Shown piece by piece: positions 9,276-18,416 of a DNA stretch of 64,000 nt. How positions within the stretch are numbered: the first letter of the stretch is position 1; the number at the start of each line of letters is the position of its first letter. The stretch spans positions 601,934 to 665,933 of the forward strand of contig NZ_PCDP01000035.1 of the NCBI RefSeq assembly GCF_003240585.1, given 5' to 3'. Made by a program: the position numbers and the translations under genes. The DNA comes from Arminella tubonensis. Its GTDB lineage: Bacteria; Pseudomonadota; Alphaproteobacteria; Rhizobiales; Rhizobiaceae. The notes under the pieces are model-generated. The model had not been told where the DNA came from. It saw nothing but the letters and a program-made list of their open reading frames with translations, and ran no database searches.

Positions 9276-9530
9276 ATGAACTGGCAATTGCAAGACGCCA
9301 AGAATCAATTTTCGAAAGTCGTTCAAAAGGCGCGTACGGAAGGCCCGCAGATCGTAACCCTTCGGGGCGAGCGCGCTGCCGTTGTCCTGTCTGCGGATGA
9401 TTACGACGCGCTTCGGGTCGGACGACCCAATCTGGTCGACGACATCTTGGCAGGTCCATCATGGGATGACGAAATGAGCGAAACTGTCACAAGGCGCAGC
9501 AAGATGCCGAGCCGAAATGTTGCCATCTGA
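9276..9530 (+). CDS. Type II antitoxin, Phd/YefM family
   Basis: 84 aa. The N-terminal half has the Phd/YefM dimerisation and DNA-binding fold (MNWQLQDAKNQFSKVVQKA, then TLRGERAAVVLSADDYDAL). The C-terminal 35 residues are the expected flexible toxin-wrapping tail, including a Trp-Asp-Asp patch (PSWDDEMSETV). TAGGAGG lies six bases before the ATG. The stop overlaps the toxin start (TGATG), coupling translation. The palindrome just upstream suggests autorepression. Confidence 0.9.
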   Translation: MNWQLQDAKNQFSKVVQKARTEGPQIVTLRGERAAVVLSADDYDALRVGRPNLVDDILAGPSWDDEMSETVTRRSKMPSRNVAI

Positions 9531-9931
9531 TGTATCTCGTCGACACCAACGTCATCTCGGAAGCCCGTCGCGGAACAGCGCAAGCTACATCCTGGCTTCG
9601 CTCCGTCGATCCCCGCACGGTGTACCTGAGCGTCATCACCCTTGGCGAGATCATGCGCGGGATTGCTCTGAAGCAGAAATCCGACCCGCGCACGGCGGTT
9701 CATCTCGAAGAGTGGCTCCGCCGAATCCAACTTGACCACAAAGATCGTATCCTGCCGATCACCGATCGCATCGCCGTCGAATGGGCCCGCATATCGGCTC
9801 TTCGCCCACGCGGGGATGCGGATGGTCTGATTGCCGCCACCGCCGTCGTCCACGATCTCATCGTCGTCACGCGAAATGTCGCCGACTTCGACGACACGGG
9901 CGTTTCACTGATCGATCCATGGAATAATTAG
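9530..9931 (+). CDS. PIN-domain ribonuclease toxin, VapC/FitB family
   Basis: 133 aa. PIN-domain toxins cut RNA with Mg2+ held by acidic residues; the four expected here are Asp5 (LVDTNVISE), Glu40 (TLGEIMRG), Asp98 (GDADGLIAATA) and Asp119 (VADF), all present. The FitB-like sequence fits the Phd-type antitoxin partner. It overlaps the antitoxin gene by one base. Its stop codon abuts the convergent ung stop with no base between, so no terminator separates them. Intact and probably functional. Confidence 0.9.
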   Translation: MYLVDTNVISEARRGTAQATSWLRSVDPRTVYLSVITLGEIMRGIALKQKSDPRTAVHLEEWLRRIQLDHKDRILPITDRIAVEWARISALRPRGDADGLIAATAVVHDLIVVTRNVADFDDTGVSLIDPWNN

Positions 9932-10633
9932 TTAGCGCCCGGCGACATCGCTCGGCAGCGCCCAGTCGACCGCTTGGCGGCCATGCGCCTCGAGATAGGC
10001 ATTCGCCTTCGAAAAATGCCTGGACCCAAGAAAGCCGTTGTGGGCGGAAAGCGGCGACGGGTGTGCGGCCTTCAGCACCAGGTGTCGCGAGGCGTCGACG
10101 AATGCGGCCTTCTTCTGCGCATAACTTCCCCAAAGCATGAAGACGACGGCGTTGCATTCGTCGTTGACGGTGCGGATGACCGCGTCGGTAAAGCGTTCCC
10201 AGCCCTTTCCCTGATGCGAGGCAGCACGCGATTCCTCGACGGTCAGGACGCTGTTCAAAAGCAGGACGCCCTGCTTCGCCCAGCTTTCAAGGAAGCCGTG
10301 GCGCGCTGGCGGAATACCGAGATCGCTCTGCATTTCCTTGTAGATATTGACCAGCGACGGAGGAATGCGCACGCCCGGCTGCACGCTGAAGCAGAGGCCG
10401 TGTGCCTGGCCGAGCCCGTGATAGGGATCCTGCCCGAGGATCACGACTTTGACATTGGAAAGCGGCGTCAGGTCGAGCGCCCGAAAATATTCCGGGCCAC
10501 GGGGAAAAATGCTCTTTCCGCTTTGCTTTTCCTCGAGAAGAAAGGCCTTGAGCTGCTGCATGTAGGCGCTGGCGAACTCTTGCGACAGCGCTTTTTTCCA
10601 GCTCTCCTCCAGCTTGACGTCCGTCTCCGGCAT
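9932..10633 (-). CDS. ung: Uracil-DNA glycosylase
   Basis: Family 1 UDG, 233 aa, which removes uracil from DNA in base-excision repair. The water-activating motif GQDPYH is at 67-72 (Asp69), a uracil-binding Phe lies in [15 protein letters not shown] is at 124-132, and the minor-groove loop HPSPLSA starts at His191. Length and motifs are standard. GGAG precedes the ATG at 10633. It is monocistronic and converges with the PIN toxin gene. Confidence 0.95.
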   Translation of the reverse strand: MPETDVKLEESWKKALSQEFASAYMQQLKAFLLEEKQSGKSIFPRGPEYFRALDLTPLSNVKVVILGQDPYHGLGQAHGLCFSVQPGVRIPPSLVNIYKEMQSDLGIPPARHGFLESWAKQGVLLLNSVLTVEESRAASHQGKGWERFTDAVIRTVNDECNAVVFMLWGSYAQKKAAFVDASRHLVLKAAHPSPLSAHNGFLGSRHFSKANAYLEAHGRQAVDWALPSDVAGR

Positions 10634-10730
10634 GGCCCGCTCCGTTCCGTTTCATCAGCCGTTCGATTGATGACGAAAGCCCGGGCGAGTCAAGAAAGCG
10701 CGCGCCCTGACGACGGAAAGACCACAGATT

Positions 10731-13178
10731 TCAGGCCTTCACCCGCGCCATCTCGGGGTCGTAGAGCGGTCTCATCGACACCGAGCACGGCACCCGACGC
10801 ATGGCGACGTCGAGTTCGTAGGTGCCGGAGAGAACGAACTCCTCGGTCACGCCGTCGGGATCGCCGACATAGCCGTAGCCGATCGGCTTGTCGAGCGTGT
10901 AGCCGAACCCGCCGCTGGACAGCCAGCCGACGTGTTTGCCGTCGCGGTAGATCGTCTCGCGGCCCAGCAATACGACCTCTGGATCGTCTGGAACAAAGCA
11001 GGCTAGCATCTTCTCGACGCCCAGCGCGAGTTGGCGCTCTATCGCGGCCCGACCGCGAAAGGCAATGTTCTTTTTCATCTTCACCGCCCAGCCGAGACCC
11101 GCCTCGATCGGCGTACGGTCCGGACCGATATCGGCCCCCCAGGCGCGGTAGCCCTTTTCCAGCCTGCAGCTCTCGATCGCGCGATAGCCCGCATTGACCA
11201 GGCCGTAGCCTCCGCCGGCCGCCATCAGCGCGTCATAGACGGTCGCCGCATATTCGACCGGCACATGCAGCTCATAGCCGAGCTCGCCGACATAGGTGAT
11301 GCGGAGCGCGCGGACGGGACAGCCAGCGATCCCGATCGTGCGCACCTGGCCGAACGGGAAACCCGCATTGGAAACGTCAGCGCTGGTAACCGTCTCGAGG
11401 ATAGCGCGAGTGTTCGGCCCCATCAGCGAGAGGACGGAATAGGCTGATGTGACGTCGACGAGCTCGGCGTGCATGTCGGCCGGGATCCCCTTGGCAATCC
11501 AGTCGAAATCGCGCGTTGCAAAGCCGGTGCCGGTAGTGATGTAGAATTCGTCCTCGGCGATGCGTGCCACGGTCAGATCGCATTCGATCCCGCCGTTGTC
11601 GTTCAGCATCTGGGTATAAACGAGAGAGCCGACCGGCTTGGCAACGTCGTTCGATGCGATCCAACTAAGTGCTGCTTCCGCATCGGCCCCCTTGAGCACG
11701 AATTTGGCAAAGGATGTCTGGTCGAAGAGGACGGCAGCTTCGCGCACCGCCTTGTGCTCGCGGCCAACGGCAGAAAACCAGTTCTGCCTGTTATAGCTGT
11801 AGATGTCTTTCGGCTCCTCGCCGGCAAACAGATCGGCAAACCAGTTCGGCCGCTCCCAGCCGAGCTTTTCGCCGAAGCAGGCGCCTTGAGCCTTCAGCCG
11901 GTCGTAGAGCGGCGATTTGCGGCAGGGGCGAGCGCTGGAATGCTCTTCGTAGGGCCAGGCCATGGTGTAGTGCTTGCCATAGGCTTCGAGCGTACGCGTG
12001 CGAACCCAGTCGGTGTCGAAATGCGGACGACCGAAACGCCTGATGTCCGCGGGCCAGAGATCGTAGGGCGGTTCGCCCTTCGTGACCCATTCGGCAAGGG
12101 CCATCCCTGCACCGCCGGCCGAGGCGATACCGAAGGCATTGAAGCCGGCACCGACGAAGAAGTTCTTTAGCTCGGGCGCTTCGCCGAGGATGAAATTCCC
12201 ATCGGGCGTAAAGCTTTCGGGACCGTTGAGCAGCTGCTTGACGCCGGCCGTCTGCAGACCAGGCACACGCACCAGCGCCTGTTGCATGATCTGGCCAAAG
12301 TGGTCGTAGTTGGAATCGAGCAGGGAAAACTGAAAATCATCAGGCACACCGGTCGCAGCCCACGGGATCGGATTGGGCTCGTAGCCGCCCATGACGAGGC
12401 CGCCGAGCTCCTCCTTGTAGTAGGTCATACGGTCCGGATCGCGCAGCGTAGGCAGGTTGGACGGCACGCCGAAGGAGTCGGTAAGGACATATTGGTGTTC
12501 GATGGATACAAGCGGCACGTTGACGCCGAAGCGCGCTGCAAAATCGCGCGTCCACTGACCGGCGCAGACGACGACGCGCTCGCATTCGATCCGGCCGCGA
12601 TCGGTGACGACGGCACGGATCCTGCCCTTGTCTATCTCGATGTCGATGACGCCGGTATCCTCGAAGATCGAGACCCCCGCCATTCGCGCGCCCTTGGCAA
12701 GTGCCTGCGTGATGTCGGAGGGGTTCGCCTGACCGTCAGTCGGCAGGAAGGCGGCGCCAATGACGTCGTCGACCTGCATCAGCGGCCAGAGACCCAGCGC
12801 CTCCCCTGGTGTCAGAAGCTGCACGTCGAGACCGAAAGACCGCGCCGTCGTTGCCTGTCGCTTGACCTCCGTCCACCGCTCGGCGTTGCAGGCCAGCCTC
12901 AATCCGCCGTTCATCTTCCAGCCGGTGGCAAGACCTGTCTCAGCCTCGAGGCTGTTATAGAGATCGACCGAATAGCCCAGCAGTCGGGTGATACTCGCGC
13001 TTGAGCGAAGTTGGCCGACAAGGCCTGCCGCGTGGAAGGTCGTTCCCGACGTAAGCTTGTGGCGCTCCAGCAAGACGGTGTCGGTCCATCCGATCTTGGC
13101 AAGATGATATGCAGTGGAACATCCGATGATGCCGCCCCCGATAACGACCGCTTTTGCTGTGGTAGGCAGTTCCTTCAT
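10731..13178 (-). CDS. FAD-dependent oxidoreductase, dimethylglycine/sarcosine dehydrogenase type
   Basis: 815 aa two-part enzyme. Residues about 8-375 form a DAO-type FAD domain with GGGIIG at 14-19 and the flavin-attachment region TSGTTFHAAGLVGQLRSS. Residues about 430-810 form the folate-binding GCV_T/GCV_T-C aminomethyltransferase-like region. Such proteins oxidatively demethylate dimethylglycine, sarcosine or related N-methyl amines and pass one-carbon units to tetrahydrofolate. GAGG about eight bases before the ATG at 13178 supports this start; upstream in-frame Met codons at 13202 and 13349 lack homology. It is divergent from a DeoR regulator. Exact substrate unknown. Confidence 0.85.
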   Translation of the reverse strand: MKELPTTAKAVVIGGGIIGCSTAYHLAKIGWTDTVLLERHKLTSGTTFHAAGLVGQLRSSASITRLLGYSVDLYNSLEAETGLATGWKMNGGLRLACNAERWTEVKRQATTARSFGLDVQLLTPGEALGLWPLMQVDDVIGAAFLPTDGQANPSDITQALAKGARMAGVSIFEDTGVIDIEIDKGRIRAVVTDRGRIECERVVVCAGQWTRDFAARFGVNVPLVSIEHQYVLTDSFGVPSNLPTLRDPDRMTYYKEELGGLVMGGYEPNPIPWAATGVPDDFQFSLLDSNYDHFGQIMQQALVRVPGLQTAGVKQLLNGPESFTPDGNFILGEAPELKNFFVGAGFNAFGIASAGGAGMALAEWVTKGEPPYDLWPADIRRFGRPHFDTDWVRTRTLEAYGKHYTMAWPYEEHSSARPCRKSPLYDRLKAQGACFGEKLGWERPNWFADLFAGEEPKDIYSYNRQNWFSAVGREHKAVREAAVLFDQTSFAKFVLKGADAEAALSWIASNDVAKPVGSLVYTQMLNDNGGIECDLTVARIAEDEFYITTGTGFATRDFDWIAKGIPADMHAELVDVTSAYSVLSLMGPNTRAILETVTSADVSNAGFPFGQVRTIGIAGCPVRALRITYVGELGYELHVPVEYAATVYDALMAAGGGYGLVNAGYRAIESCRLEKGYRAWGADIGPDRTPIEAGLGWAVKMKKNIAFRGRAAIERQLALGVEKMLACFVPDDPEVVLLGRETIYRDGKHVGWLSSGGFGYTLDKPIGYGYVGDPDGVTEEFVLSGTYELDVAMRRVPCSVSMRPLYDPEMARVKA

Positions 13179-13638
13179 CAAACGACCTCGAAAACTACTC
13201 ATAAACGTCACCCAAAACTGCAGGACCTTTCGAACCAGGTGCTCGATAAATGCTGCCCGGCAGCCGGATGAAAGTCGCCGAGGATCATCGTCGGACCCTG
13301 CAAGTTGCTGCCAGTGTATTGATGAGATGCAAGATTGACGGTGGGGCAAATCGCGACGGATTCGTACCGAATGCCACGAGCCAATGTCTTATCACCAGGC
13401 GGTACAATCATCGCCTCTCCCGCCTTCCTGCAGATTAATGTGAAAGGTTCTTCACAAACATCGGACTGTCAAGAAGGGACCACAGAATGAAACAAAATTT
13501 TGGCTTTTTGTTGAGTTATGCTGAGGCAAAATGTGACAAATGACCGAATTTTTTACCAAAATCGCATCAGGACGCTTTCCGCGCCTCGAAATTTAACTTA
13601 AAAAATTTTAATTGGCGAAGCTCCTCAGAGGGAATTTA
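13179..13638. other. Intergenic region between divergent DMGDH-like and DeoR genes
   Basis: A 460-bp gap without a supportable gene. The right half (about 13440-13630) is AT-rich and probably carries the promoters of the divergent genes. No strong palindrome, riboswitch or RNA gene was recognised. Confidence 0.5.
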
Positions 13639-14436
13639 ATGTCAGTCTCCGATCAGAATCCGGCGCACGCCAACCACCGTGAACGCGAGATCCTGGAGGA
13701 ACTGCGCCTTGCCGGCGGCGCCAGTCGCATCCAGTTTCTGGCGGAACGGCTGGCGGTCTCCGAGGAGACGATCCGGCGCAACATCCGCGCGCTCGAAGCC
13801 AACGGGCTGGTGACGAAAGTGCATGGCGGCGTCCACATCAAGGACTCTGCCGTCGAGCAGCCGCTGCACTATCGCATGAACGAGAATCCGGAAGCCAAGC
13901 GCCTCATCGCCGCCCGCGTCGCCGGGATGATTCAGAACGGCGATGCCATCTTTCTCGACATCGGCTCCACCACTGCCTTCATCGCCGTGGCGTTGCAGAA
14001 GCACCAGAACCTCTTCATCGTTACCAACGCCGTCTCAGTTGCCCATACGCTGGCGACCCGAAACGGCAATCGCGTCTTCTTTGCGGGCGGCGAGTTGCGC
14101 GGCCATGATGGCGGTGCCTTCGGCATGGAAGCGATCAATTTTCTGCGCCGCTTCACCGTCCGCCACGCCGTACTGTCGGTCGGCGCAGTCAACGCCACCT
14201 CCGGCTTCATGTTGCACGATTTCGACGAGGCCGAATATTCTCGCGAGGCGGCGAGAAGGGCTGAACACCGCGTGATCGTTGCCGACAGCCACAAGTTCGG
14301 TCGCAGCGCCCCGATCGTCATCGACGACCCATCGACTTACGACATGTTGGTCACTGACGAACGTCCGCCGGCCGATATCGAGGAAATGCTGATCCGCAAC
14401 CAGGTCGAGCTCGTGGTCGCCGGTAGAGGCGACTAG
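13639..14436 (+). CDS. DeoR/GlpR family transcriptional regulator
   Basis: 265 aa. An N-terminal DeoR winged helix (about 13-70: REREILEELRLAGGASRIQFLAERLAVSEETIRRNIRALEANG, in two parts) is followed by a sugar-phosphate-sensing DeoRC domain with the family segments DIGSTT, NAV and GGELR. AGAGGGA lies about six bases before the ATG at 13639; a TTG at 13612 is less likely. It is divergent from the DMGDH-like gene and may regulate it, although DeoR proteins usually sense sugar phosphates. Confidence 0.85.
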   Translation: MSVSDQNPAHANHREREILEELRLAGGASRIQFLAERLAVSEETIRRNIRALEANGLVTKVHGGVHIKDSAVEQPLHYRMNENPEAKRLIAARVAGMIQNGDAIFLDIGSTTAFIAVALQKHQNLFIVTNAVSVAHTLATRNGNRVFFAGGELRGHDGGAFGMEAINFLRRFTVRHAVLSVGAVNATSGFMLHDFDEAEYSREAARRAEHRVIVADSHKFGRSAPIVIDDPSTYDMLVTDERPPADIEEMLIRNQVELVVAGRGD

Positions 14437-14443
14437 TCCCGCT

Positions 14444-15346
14444 TCAGGCCCGAGATGGGAGCGACGGGGCGACGCACATCGCCTCCAGCGTTGCCGCAGC
14501 CTTGCTGGCATGTCTTTCCTTGTGCCGCAACAAGCGAAAGTTTCTGATCGGCAGGTCAAAGGCGGCCTTGGCGAGGCGGCCTTCCTGCAGATAAAGGCCG
14601 GCCGCAGCACTCGAAATGGCGGCGGCACACCTCCCCGATCGAACGGCCGACAGCACCGCCTCGTTTGACGGCAGAACCAGCGCCACCTGAAGTTCTCCGG
14701 GCGACCGGCCGAGCTTGGCCAACGAGCTTTCAAATTCGGAACGCGTCCCCGAACCTTCCTCACGCATGACCCAGAACGTATCCGCCACGAGATTTTCGAC
14801 GGAAAGCGGCCGTCCGTCAGCCCAGTCATGCTCGGGCGCCACCACGATTACCAGAGCGTCCCGCCCGACGATGCGCGAGGACAGGGCTGGCGCGTCGAAT
14901 TCGCCCTCCACAAAGCCAAGCTCGGCCTCACCCTCGATCACCGCCTCGGCCACAGTGCGCGTGTTGCCGATCGTAAGATCGAGATCGATGCCCGGATAGT
15001 CGAGATGAAAACGCATCAGAAAGGGTGGCAGCCAATAGCTGGCAATGGTCTGGCTGGCATAGATGCTGAGTTTGCCGCGCTGCAATCCGCCAAGTTCGGA
15101 TAGCATCAGCTCGGCCGAGCGCACGCGGGCAAGCGTCGCTTTCGCCTCCACCAGAAATGTCCGGCCAATGTCGGTGAGCTCGATCCGCCGCCCGACACGG
15201 TGAAAAAGCTCGACGCCGTAGAAGGCCTCGAGATTCTTGATCGACGCGCTGACTGCCGACGGCGTCAGCCGGATGGCCTCCGCTGCCCGCGTCAAATGCT
15301 CGCGCTCGGCAACCGCGACGAAGATGGCTAGCTGTTCGAATGTCAT
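14444..15346 (-). CDS. LysR family transcriptional regulator (YeiE/CbbR-like)
   Basis: 300 aa. The N-terminal LysR helix-turn-helix covers residues 1-60 (FEQLAIFVAVAEREHLTRAA, AIRLTPSAVSASIKNLE). A periplasmic-binding-like effector domain follows to about 290. It is divergent from a YeiH-family membrane protein 117 bp away, the same arrangement as yeiE/yeiH in enterobacteria, so control of that transporter is the natural inference. Its stop is seven bases from the convergent DeoR stop. Confidence 0.88.
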   Translation of the reverse strand: MTFEQLAIFVAVAEREHLTRAAEAIRLTPSAVSASIKNLEAFYGVELFHRVGRRIELTDIGRTFLVEAKATLARVRSAELMLSELGGLQRGKLSIYASQTIASYWLPPFLMRFHLDYPGIDLDLTIGNTRTVAEAVIEGEAELGFVEGEFDAPALSSRIVGRDALVIVVAPEHDWADGRPLSVENLVADTFWVMREEGSGTRSEFESSLAKLGRSPGELQVALVLPSNEAVLSAVRSGRCAAAISSAAAGLYLQEGRLAKAAFDLPIRNFRLLRHKERHASKAAATLEAMCVAPSLPSRA

Positions 15347-15463
15347 GGCAGATCGTTCTATTTAAACGAACGAAACGTAGCATTTTATTCGATAGATGTC
15401 GACGATCGAAGGTGAGACATTCCAGCCATCGCTAAATCTCCGCAAATCGAACGGCAAATCGTC

Positions 15464-16480
15464 ATGCCCATCCTGCATCGAATCCACCTCATGCTCCCCG
15501 GTCTCGCACTCTGTGTCGCGGTTGCAGTTCTGGCCTGCCTCGGCGAACGGCTCGAGATTGTTGTTCTCGGAAGTAAATGGATTGAAAGCCTAGTCCTCGC
15601 CATCGCTCTTGGCATCGCCATCTGCAGCGTTCGTCCCCTGAAACCGTCGCTACGTCCCGGCATCGACTTCAGCGCCAAGATCCTGCTGGAAATCGCGATC
15701 GTCCTGCTCGGTGCCTCGATCAGCCTGTCGGCCATCCGCGGCGCCGGCCTTGCACTTATCGCCGGCATCGCGATCGTCGTGCTTCTGTCGATTGTCGCGA
15801 GCTATGGCATTGGCCGCGCGCTCGGTTTGTCGTCGAAACTGGCGGCCCTGATCGCCTGCGGCAATTCGATCTGCGGCAACTCGGCCATCGTCGCGGTCGC
15901 CCCCGTCATCGAAGCCGGGTCGGAGGAGATCGCGGCGGCTCTGGCCTTCACCGCGGTCCTTGGCGTCGCGGCCGTCTTCATCCTGCCTGCCCTTTATTTC
16001 CACGCCGGCATGAGCATGTCGCAATACGGCGTATTCGCCGGATTGACGGTCTATGCCGTACCCCAGGTGCTGGCAGCAACCGCACCTGTCGGCCTCCTGA
16101 GTGTCCAGACCGGAGCGCTGGTCAAGCTGGTTCGCGTGCTGATGCTTGGCCCGGTCATCTTTGCCCTTGGCCTCGCCATGAAGAACCAGACCGAGCACCT
16201 GCCCGCAGACCATCGCCATGCGCTGGTTCCCTGGTTCATCGGCGGATTTCTGATCATGACCGCTCTGCGCTCGATCGGGCTCATTCCGGAAGCGCTACTC
16301 GCTCCCATGGCGCTTGCCTCAAACGCCCTGACGGTCGTTGCCATGGCAGCGCTGGGATTATCGGTGAACATCCGGTCGGTCGCCCATGCCGGCGGCAGGG
16401 TGATGGCGGCAGCAACCGTTTCGCTGGTCGCACTGGGCGGCCTCAGCTACGCGCTGATCGTCGTGCTGCGGATTGTCTGA
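15464..16480 (+). CDS. YeiH/UPF0324 family putative sulfate exporter
   Basis: 338 aa inner-membrane protein with about ten hydrophobic segments. Family marks are GIDFSAKILLEIAIVLLGAS, ACGNSICGNSAIVAVAPVI (the conserved NSICGNSAI loop, about 139-150) and a C-terminal GLSVNIRSVAHAGGRV. UPF0324 proteins are proposed to export sulfate or sulfite, especially beside sulfonate or taurine catabolism genes; no such genes are adjacent here. Paired with the divergent LysR gene. Confidence 0.85.
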   Translation: MPILHRIHLMLPGLALCVAVAVLACLGERLEIVVLGSKWIESLVLAIALGIAICSVRPLKPSLRPGIDFSAKILLEIAIVLLGASISLSAIRGAGLALIAGIAIVVLLSIVASYGIGRALGLSSKLAALIACGNSICGNSAIVAVAPVIEAGSEEIAAALAFTAVLGVAAVFILPALYFHAGMSMSQYGVFAGLTVYAVPQVLAATAPVGLLSVQTGALVKLVRVLMLGPVIFALGLAMKNQTEHLPADHRHALVPWFIGGFLIMTALRSIGLIPEALLAPMALASNALTVVAMAALGLSVNIRSVAHAGGRVMAAATVSLVALGGLSYALIVVLRIV

Positions 16481-16494
16481 CCACGGCCCGCCGG

Positions 16495-18306
16495 CTACTG
16501 GCCCGTTTGCCGCGCGGCATCGGGGGATTGCCGGTCGCGAACCAAGGCAAATATATCTGCCGCCGGGCCTGGATAGCCGAGCGCATAGCCCTGAAGGCCA
16601 TCACAGCCCATGCGGGCCAATAGCCGCGCGTGCTCTTCGGTTTCGACGCCCTCGGCGATCACCTCGACGTTCAATGCCTTGGCAATCTCTACGATGGAGG
16701 CAACGAGCCGGCGTTGCTCGTCGGAGGTTGTGATGTCGAATACAAGCTGACGGTCGATCTTCAAACGCTTTGGCCGGAGCTTGATCAGTCCGATCAGCGA
16801 GGCGTGACCCGAGCCGAAATCATCGATCTCGACATCGATGCCCATCAGCTTGATCTGTTCGATATTGGACAGCACCGTGTCGTCGCTGTCATCGAGGAAG
16901 ATAGTCTCCACCAGTTCGAAGACGATCGTCCCGCGCGGAATGTCGAGCTTCAAAAGGCCTGCGATCAGCTCCGGGTCGCCAAGGCGATTGGCGGAGATGT
17001 TGACCGCGATGCGTGGCGGAACGACTCCGCTCCGCTCCCATTCGGCCCGGTCCAGCAGTGCGCGACCGAGTACGGCAGCGTCGATCTCTGCCGTCAGCCC
17101 GTACTCGTCAGCCACCTTGAGAAAAGCGCCAGGCGCCAGAAGGCCGTGTACCGGATGCTGCCAGCGGGCGAGCGCCTCAAGCCCGAAGACCCGCCGCGTA
17201 TGGGCGTCCACCTGGATCTGATAGAAAGGGACGATCTCATCCCGTGCCAGCGCCAGCTTCAATTCCTCTGCAAGCTGTCTTTCTCCCTGCAGGTCCGATT
17301 GAAGCTTCAGCGTGAAAAATTCGACACGATTTCGTCCCAGCTTTTTCGCCTGGTAAAGGGCCAGGTCGGATTCAGCCAGCAGATTGTCGGCATCGCCACG
17401 GTCGCTCCACGCGACACCGATCGAGGCCACGGTTTGCAGAGTTTCCGTACCAAAGGGAACAGGTCTCCGTAGCCGCACCAGAATGTCTTCGGCGATCGCG
17501 CTCAAGACCTCCGCGTCGCCGAAATTGACGAGCACGACGACGAATTCATCGCCGCCGATGCGCGCCACCATATCTCGGTCTGAAATAACGTCCGACAATC
17601 GTGCCGCCATGCTCTGCAGCATCGCGTCACCCGCTGCGTGTCCCGCCTTGTCGTTGATTTGCTTGAAGCGATCGAGGTCGATGTGCAGCACCGCCAGAGC
17701 TTTGACATCAGGGGCGTCGTGCAGCACAGTCATCTTGCGGTCGAAATATCGCCTGTTCGGCAGGCCGGTCAGATAGTCATGGTCCGCCGCATGCTCGACC
17801 CTGATCTGGCTGCGTTCGAGGGCTTCGGCCCGCGCCTCCGCTACGCTTTTCTGGTCGGCAAGCTCCCGGTTGAGCCGCACATCCTCAGTGACGTCCCATT
17901 CGGCTCCGATGAACGAGGGCGCGCCTCCGGGTCCCTTGAAGAAGTGCGCCTGGGACCGCAGATAACGAGTGTCGCCACTCGGCAGGACGATCCGGAATTG
18001 TGAATTGTAGAGGCCCTTTGCAGCGACGGCGGCATCGAATTCCGCCAATGCCCGTTCACGGTCATCAGCGTGGATCAAATCCATCCAGACTGTGGACGCC
18101 ACCTTCCGCTCTTTGCTGCCGGTGCCGTAGAGACGGTGCATCTGCAGATCCCAAAAGATCTCATCCGTGTCGAGGTTATGTTCCCAGACGCCGATTTGAG
18201 ACGCACCCATCGCCAATTCCAGCCTCCTTAAGAGATTCTGGAATTCTTGCTCCGATCGGCTGCTTTTCGTCTTCGACCCGGAGATTGTTGGTTCCTCGCG
18301 ACGCAT
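16495..18306 (-). CDS. PAS-GGDEF-EAL cyclic-di-GMP signalling protein
   Basis: 603 aa, no membrane segments, so a cytoplasmic sensor. A PAS/PAC module spans about 25-145 (QIGVWEHNLDTDEIFWD, then IGAEWDVTED), a coiled linker 146-172, a diguanylate cyclase domain 173-335 with intact GGDEF at 251-255, and a phosphodiesterase domain 345-590. The EAL part keeps Glu377-Ala-Leu, DDFGSG at 495-500, Lys516 and the Glu of AEGVE, so both activities look possible. The product-inhibition I-site RxxD is not seen: SDRD stands at that place (242-245). A 16-bp AT palindrome lies 41 bp upstream of its start. Confidence 0.9.
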   Translation of the reverse strand: MRREEPTISGSKTKSSRSEQEFQNLLRRLELAMGASQIGVWEHNLDTDEIFWDLQMHRLYGTGSKERKVASTVWMDLIHADDRERALAEFDAAVAAKGLYNSQFRIVLPSGDTRYLRSQAHFFKGPGGAPSFIGAEWDVTEDVRLNRELADQKSVAEARAEALERSQIRVEHAADHDYLTGLPNRRYFDRKMTVLHDAPDVKALAVLHIDLDRFKQINDKAGHAAGDAMLQSMAARLSDVISDRDMVARIGGDEFVVVLVNFGDAEVLSAIAEDILVRLRRPVPFGTETLQTVASIGVAWSDRGDADNLLAESDLALYQAKKLGRNRVEFFTLKLQSDLQGERQLAEELKLALARDEIVPFYQIQVDAHTRRVFGLEALARWQHPVHGLLAPGAFLKVADEYGLTAEIDAAVLGRALLDRAEWERSGVVPPRIAVNISANRLGDPELIAGLLKLDIPRGTIVFELVETIFLDDSDDTVLSNIEQIKLMGIDVEIDDFGSGHASLIGLIKLRPKRLKIDRQLVFDITTSDEQRRLVASIVEIAKALNVEVIAEGVETEEHARLLARMGCDGLQGYALGYPGPAADIFALVRDRQSPDAARQTGQ

Positions 18307-18347
18307 GGGGAGATTGTAGTGCCGGGCGACAATGTAACACTTTAATC

Positions 18348-18363
18348 ATTAATGATCATTAAT
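18348..18363. promoter_or_regulatory. 16-bp perfect AT-rich palindrome upstream of the GGDEF-EAL gene
   Basis: ATTAATGATCATTAAT is a perfect palindrome between the GGDEF-EAL start (18306) and the dehydratase stop (18417). The flanks repeat the same letters (TTTAATC before, TACAC after). It has no GC stem or T-run for a terminator, so it is a candidate operator for the signalling gene. Confidence 0.5.
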
Positions 18364-18416
18364 TACACACCATGCAGACCTACGAGTTCTTGTCTACAAC
18401 TTTTGATAGAGCGCCA

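Noticed and set aside
9974..11197. 407-codon plus-strand frame across ung and the DMGDH-like gene
   Set aside because: It crosses two confidently assigned minus-strand genes and shows antisense composition.
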